A stretch of DNA of 64,000 nt from Diatrype stigma (lineage: Eukaryota; Ascomycota; Sordariomycetes; Xylariales; Diatrypaceae), in NCBI GenBank assembly GCA_022225965.2, contig JAKJXP020000016.1, positions 1 through 64,000 of the forward strand. Direction: 5' to 3'. The translations under genes and the position numbers were made by a program. The notes under the pieces are model-generated. The model was not told where the DNA came from. It searched no databases and saw only the letters and a program-made list of their open reading frames with translations. The stretch's first letter is position 1. Each line of letters begins with the position of its first letter. Below, in pieces: positions 59,868 through 64,000 of the stretch.

Positions 59868-60855
59868 CGACAACGACGACGACGATCTAGATGGTTGGGA
59901 CTACACGCAAAATATGAGAGAAGCTTCTAGTTCATTGGCTATGTAAGTATAGATGTACGAAAACCTCAGGCGTTGCCGAGCCATGTGCTGGTTGAATCAG
60001 CGGCTCGCGGACTTGTACAATATGGTGTAGACAGATGTACTAGAAGCGTTCACAATTGGCTACCATGAACTCAGCCGACAACAGCTTGAAAAAAATTGAT
60101 TGGTTGGCCGGTCGGTTGGCATAAGTTGGCGTGCATGTATGCATGTGAGTATGTATGTACACACGGGGTATATTTAGGTACATGTATGCATTGGATATAT
60201 CACTTCCCTGGTTCGTTGACGATATAATGTGGTACGATCAGTGGTTTGGTCGGTTTTGTTGTTTCAATAGAAAGCAAGTAGAGCGTCTTATTGTTTGAAG
60301 GTTACTGTCTTGAAGAAATGCGATGCAGTCGCAATAGATACGCGAGGGATTTGGACAAATTCGTAGAGGCTAGAGTAATCATTGAGCTCGCCAACTTCCT
60401 CGAGTCTGTGATGGAGTGACAATCCCATGAATAAGCAAATATAGAATTCCCTCGTACAGCATTTGTGGCTGCCCCAAGAAGGAACTGTACCCCTGAACTT
60501 GAACCGCAACGGGTCATTGTCTAACAGCAGGAAGTGACAAATCAACGGAGGATCAAGGCCAAAATTCAGCAAGTTGTGATGAATGAATATTTTGGATATC
60601 TATAGAAAATATGCGTACTTCTACGGCTCAATATGCAAGATGCATGCGAAGAAAGGGGATTCAAATCCCAAAAAGAAGCCCAGTTACGTAAATTGAATCT
60701 CAGAAATCAAGGTATCCTTAATTCTGCAACTTCTGTGTGTTCCAAACCAATTCATATGCATTCAGATATCTATCCCGTCTGGTTCTAGCAAGCTGTAGCT
60801 GTATGCAAATATAATCGTCGTCAGAATATCACACCCACCCAAACGTGTCTAGGCA
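59868..60855. other. Intergenic between convergent genes
   Basis: About 1 kb between two convergently transcribed genes. It holds ATGTATGCATG-type repeats (about 60,135-60,190) and no supported gene. Confidence 0.5.
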
Positions 60856-62652
60856 TTACGATAGCAAGCAGTCACACAAGTCGGCAATCTCCTTGTCAAT
60901 CTGGTGGGCGAAAGTCTCCAGATCCGAGGCAGCCATGAGCACCTCGTTGGCAGACACCCAGATCTCCGGCACACCGCCTCCGACCTCCTCCTTGTCGCAG
61001 CGGATGTCGACAAAGACGTTGTGTTTCCTCATAACGGTGCTGGTGTCGAGCACGTCGACGGTCGTCTGTCCGGGTATAGCAGAAGGGGCACTGTAGTCGG
61101 CTCGCTTGCCCAAATCCATGCGCTCCCATGCGTGCCGATTGTCGGCGGGCTGCGTGTCTTCGGGTGCACCCGGGAGCTTCGTGTTCCAGAGGATGTTCAA
61201 GTACGCGTTGAACGGCACGGTCTCGCCCACCTCGGCCCAGCGTAGCACGTCGCGGAGGCGGGACTGCTCGTAGGGCACTTGCGCGTCCAGGTGTTCATGG
61301 ACCGACTTTAGAGATTTGATGAGCTCTGACTTGCTGTCGTTGAGGTCATGAGAGACATCGACATCATCAGGAATGGTGGTTGGCAACATGGTGGAACAGG
61401 GCCCGATCATATTATCTATCCTGTCGACGTCGATGGAATCCCGGCCGCTGTGGAAGCATCCGAACACAGGACGTTTGGAGCCAGTTTTCTCGGCAAGGAT
61501 ATGACTGAAAGCAAGGTAGATGATGGTAGGTGGTGTCACACCAGCTACTTCCGCTGCCTTCTCAAGATTCGCGGTGGTCGTCTTTTCACCCTTGACAAGT
61601 ATCTCGTTCTTTTTAAGGGGGTTTCCTTCGCCGTCTGTTTCAGGTTTCACTATCGTCTCTTCACAATCCCGCAGAGTCTCGTGCCAGAATTCCTTCTCGG
61701 ATTCTGGGTCGTGAGTGAACAAGGTCTCCTTCACAAAGTTCCGGAAAGACGGCGCTTTGGATAGCACCGGCTTCCCCTGGTACAGGTCTGTTAGCTCGTG
61801 CACGAGAAGCCCCATGCTGCGTGTGTCGCAGGCGGCATGGTGAATCATGATCAAGACGGCATCTCCCTCTTCTGGATCACCTTTCACTAGAACGAGCCTA
61901 GTGGGCGGGGTCTTCAGAGAAGATGGATGGCTCGCCAGATTCTTGAGCTCCGCTTTAACACGCTCCTCCAACGTGCCCTTGTGGCGCGAGGCCTTGTAGA
62001 AGGTGGCGTAGTTGCTTGCACCGCTGGTCTGCCGCAGCACCACGGTAAACGCCTCGTCTGGCCGTACAGCGACCAGCGTAGACCGCAAGATGGGGTGTCG
62101 GCGTCGAAGCACGGCCCATGCGCCACGCAGCCGGTGCTCGTCGACGGGCACCTTGGTGCGGAAGGCCCAAACAGGTTCGGCTAGCGTCCGACCGCTTGTG
62201 AGCCAGCTCGCCAAGTGGAACTCCTGGCCCGGGAGCACGGGCATCACGGCTTCGACAGCCCTGTCATAGATGTCCAGTTTCGCGACAGCCTTCTGCCGGT
62301 CAGAGGCGCTGACGAGCGACTCGACGGATGTGGTAGGCTGGCGCTCCAGCCCGGCAGGCCTCGCATTTGCGTCGGGCGGGGCTACAACTTCATACGCAGG
62401 GGTGGCGGGAGTGCTTCCAAACGGCGTCGCTGCACCGTTCTGCATGGGGGTGATTGGGTGGGAGTTCCCGTTGCTGATACCATTACTGGTACCATTACTG
62501 GTGCCGTTACTGGTGCCATTGCTGATACCGTTGCTGGTGTTTGACCTGCTCAAGGTCGTGGAAGGCAGGCGAACAAGGAAGGTCTCTCTCTGCTGGCGGT
62601 CCCCGTTCGGAGCGTTCGCAGGAGGCATCACGTCACTCGTCTGCTGAGCCAT
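60856..62652 (-). CDS. Stand-alone NRPS-like condensation domain acyltransferase
   Basis: An intronless frame of 598 residues. Residues 1-115 are low complexity with NGTS/NGIS repeats. The rest is a condensation-domain fold of the CoA-dependent acyltransferase superfamily: WAVLRRRHPILRS, catalytic HHAACD at residues 271-276 (HHxxxD), then a latch half with FGCFHSGRDS and MIGPCSTMLPTTI, matching the SGR and IGxxxxxxP marks of C domains. There is no adenylation or carrier domain attached and no NRPS is visible nearby. Free-standing C domains can join an amine or alcohol to an acyl donor, for example in lipid, siderophore or peptide pathways. The second His and the Asp are intact, so it is probably active. 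Substrates are unknown. Confidence 0.87.
   Translation of the reverse strand: MAQQTSDVMPPANAPNGDRQQRETFLVRLPSTTLSRSNTSNGISNGTSNGTSNGTSNGISNGNSHPITPMQNGAATPFGSTPATPAYEVVAPPDANARPAGLERQPTTSVESLVSASDRQKAVAKLDIYDRAVEAVMPVLPGQEFHLASWLTSGRTLAEPVWAFRTKVPVDEHRLRGAWAVLRRRHPILRSTLVAVRPDEAFTVVLRQTSGASNYATFYKASRHKGTLEERVKAELKNLASHPSSLKTPPTRLVLVKGDPEEGDAVLIMIHHAACDTRSMGLLVHELTDLYQGKPVLSKAPSFRNFVKETLFTHDPESEKEFWHETLRDCEETIVKPETDGEGNPLKKNEILVKGEKTTTANLEKAAEVAGVTPPTIIYLAFSHILAEKTGSKRPVFGCFHSGRDSIDVDRIDNMIGPCSTMLPTTIPDDVDVSHDLNDSKSELIKSLKSVHEHLDAQVPYEQSRLRDVLRWAEVGETVPFNAYLNILWNTKLPGAPEDTQPADNRHAWERMDLGKRADYSAPSAIPGQTTVDVLDTSTVMRKHNVFVDIRCDKEEVGGGVPEIWVSANEVLMAASDLETFAHQIDKEIADLCDCLLS
62480..62540 (-). repeat. 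12-bp tandem repeat coding for NGTS/NGIS
   Basis: About five imperfect ACTGGTACCATT-type units give the (SNGT)n/(SNGI)n stretch in the N-terminus of the condensation-domain protein, likely length-variable between strains. Confidence 0.8.
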
Positions 62653-64000
62653 GTTGATAGTTGAGATGCGATGTTAGGGGCCGATTCGACAGATGGTATC
62701 CAAGATGTGATCCACTTCGAAGGCATTCAATACTCTCCGCAGTGTCTTGAATGTGTCCGCCGATGTTCAGTCGCTGGTGGTGAGAACGTTGCTGTGGCGG
62801 TTGTTGTTGTTGTTAAGGTTGTTGTTCAGGTCAAGGTTGCTGACAACTCGACGGATGTATGTAGAGGTGGTGGTGGTGGTGGTGGTGGTGGTAGTTAGTG
62901 GTTTATCGCGGTTGGGTTGAGACGGTTTTTCAGACGGTTTTTCAGAACCTCGCACCTCGGGGCTACCTGCAGACCTGAAGAATCTTATCGAAAGGCCTGG
63001 CGTCATGCCACAGTCACAAGGTGAGGCCTAAACGGCATGCTTAGGCCTGCTATCATGACGTATGGGTGGACACCGTGGACTGCAAAGTGGGCAAAGTGGA
63101 CTCGGTGGGGTGGGTTTCCATAAAACCGATGTCTTTCCACCTCCTCACTCGCCGACTCGCCAATGTGCATACATACCACCTACGACCTCGAGCCGCCGCC
63201 TTCCTTCTTCTGCGGATTGCAGGCTGCATACTGCAGCTGTTCTGCCAGTCTGCGCGTCTGCTAACGCTCCTGCTAACTGCCTTACCTGGTACCTACCAGT
63301 TAGGTACATACATAGGGAACCGGTAACCCCCGACCCCCCTGTCCCCAAAGTCCCTGAGTCCCGGAAGTCCTGAGTCCCTCCCTACCTAGGTAGTCCCCAA
63401 TGCGCTCTCTGTACATACATCAGGATGGGATATGCAATCCTGAAATCCTGGCAGTCAGACAGTCAAACTTCTTTTACAAACTACATACTACTTAGACAGT
63501 CGACCATGTGACAAGTCGACGAGTTTACGACATCAACGCGAAAGACACCACATCAGCCTCGATCCAACCTCCTTTCCGAATAAGGGGTCCAGAGCAGTGC
63601 ACCGCGATCATCCAACCGAATTACCCCCTCCCCCGCTAATGGATTGCCGAGCGGAACCGAATGCATGAACGGTAGCGTAGCAGCGTTGCAGCCAGCCTGG
63701 TTGCAGCGTAGGTACTTAGTAGTCAGCACTGCTGCACATGTGCTGTAGGCGGGGGTGGAGGCAGGGCGCTCACTTTCATCATTTCCAATCCATTACGTGT
63801 GAGTGATGTTGCAGTTGCACATTCTGCATATGTAAGTCCATCATTGTGGTGTAGTCCTGATGGCCGGTTGCCGGGTGGCCTGGTGGCTCAAGTTGACCAC
63901 GGATGTCTGGAATGTCTGGATTGTTGGCACATTGTTGGCATACCGGCCAGCCGGCATACCTCTATAGGCTTGGGGCCTTCACCCTGCAGCGTGCAGTAGT
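62653..64000. other. Promoter of the condensation-domain gene and intergenic DNA
   Basis: No gene is supported to the window end. It contains GTT repeats (about 62,800-62,826), a (GGT)9 run (62,866-62,892), a doubled CGGTTTTTCAGA (about 62,930-62,950), and TACCTAGGTAG motifs at about 63,290-63,400. Confidence 0.5.

Overview
The window is the end of a filamentous ascomycete (Pezizomycotina) chromosome. It begins with 31 uninterrupted CCCTAA telomere repeats. The genes have short introns (about 50-150 bp) with GTRNGT donors and CTRAC-type branch sites. Several long AT-rich blocks carry the mark of repeat-induced point mutation (RIP): CpA/TpG nearly absent, TpA everywhere, CpG retained, and decayed reading frames full of TAA stops where CAA would be expected. 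Class-level placement (probably Sordariomycetes) is inference; nothing here names a species.

Layout. 1-186 telomere. 187 to about 14,700 RIP-degraded subtelomere with a minisatellite (3.4-4.4 kb) and a nearly full-length Ty1/copia retrotransposon (6,172-12,339; matching LTRs and a 5-bp target duplication). About 14.7-17.6 kb is an unmutated island holding one complete five-exon cytochrome P450. 17,644-20,908 is a second RIP block, best explained as a Mutator-like (MULE) DNA transposon with long inverted ends. 22.1-26.2 kb holds two broken genes: a GMC oxidoreductase (frameshift plus two C-to-T changes at the active site) and a class I alpha-mannosidase (one in-frame TAG), with a small AT-rich scar between them. 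27.3-37.8 kb is a run of intact metabolic genes: an extended SDR ketoreductase, an FAD monooxygenase, a hexokinase, a zinc-type MDR dehydrogenase and a sugar-transporter MFS protein. 40.9-48.1 kb holds methionine sulfoxide reductase A, a mitochondrial Bax-inhibitor/GHITM-family protein, a proline-rich protein made of fifteen 17-residue repeats, and a divergent protein kinase. 48,116-51,486 is a RIP-degraded hAT transposon with exact 8-bp target duplications, inserted 61 bp after the kinase stop. 51.5-56.9 kb is long, non-RIPped and apparently gene-free, rich in microsatellites and in a TACCTAGGTA-type palindromic motif. 56.9-62.7 kb holds a two-cNMP-domain/F-box/LRR protein and a stand-alone NRPS-like condensation-domain protein. 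The last 1.3 kb is intergenic.

How the parts fit. Three transposon classes (copia, MULE, hAT) were each hit by RIP, and mutation stops sharply at their ends. The genes nearest the mutated blocks are the broken ones, and three of their lesions are of the CpA-to-TpA kind, which fits leakage of RIP or subtelomeric decay (inference). The intact oxidoreductases, hexokinase and transporter look like accessory carbohydrate and secondary metabolism rather than one proven pathway. No tRNA, rRNA or CRISPR structure was seen. Exon boundaries were read by eye from splice sites and family motifs.
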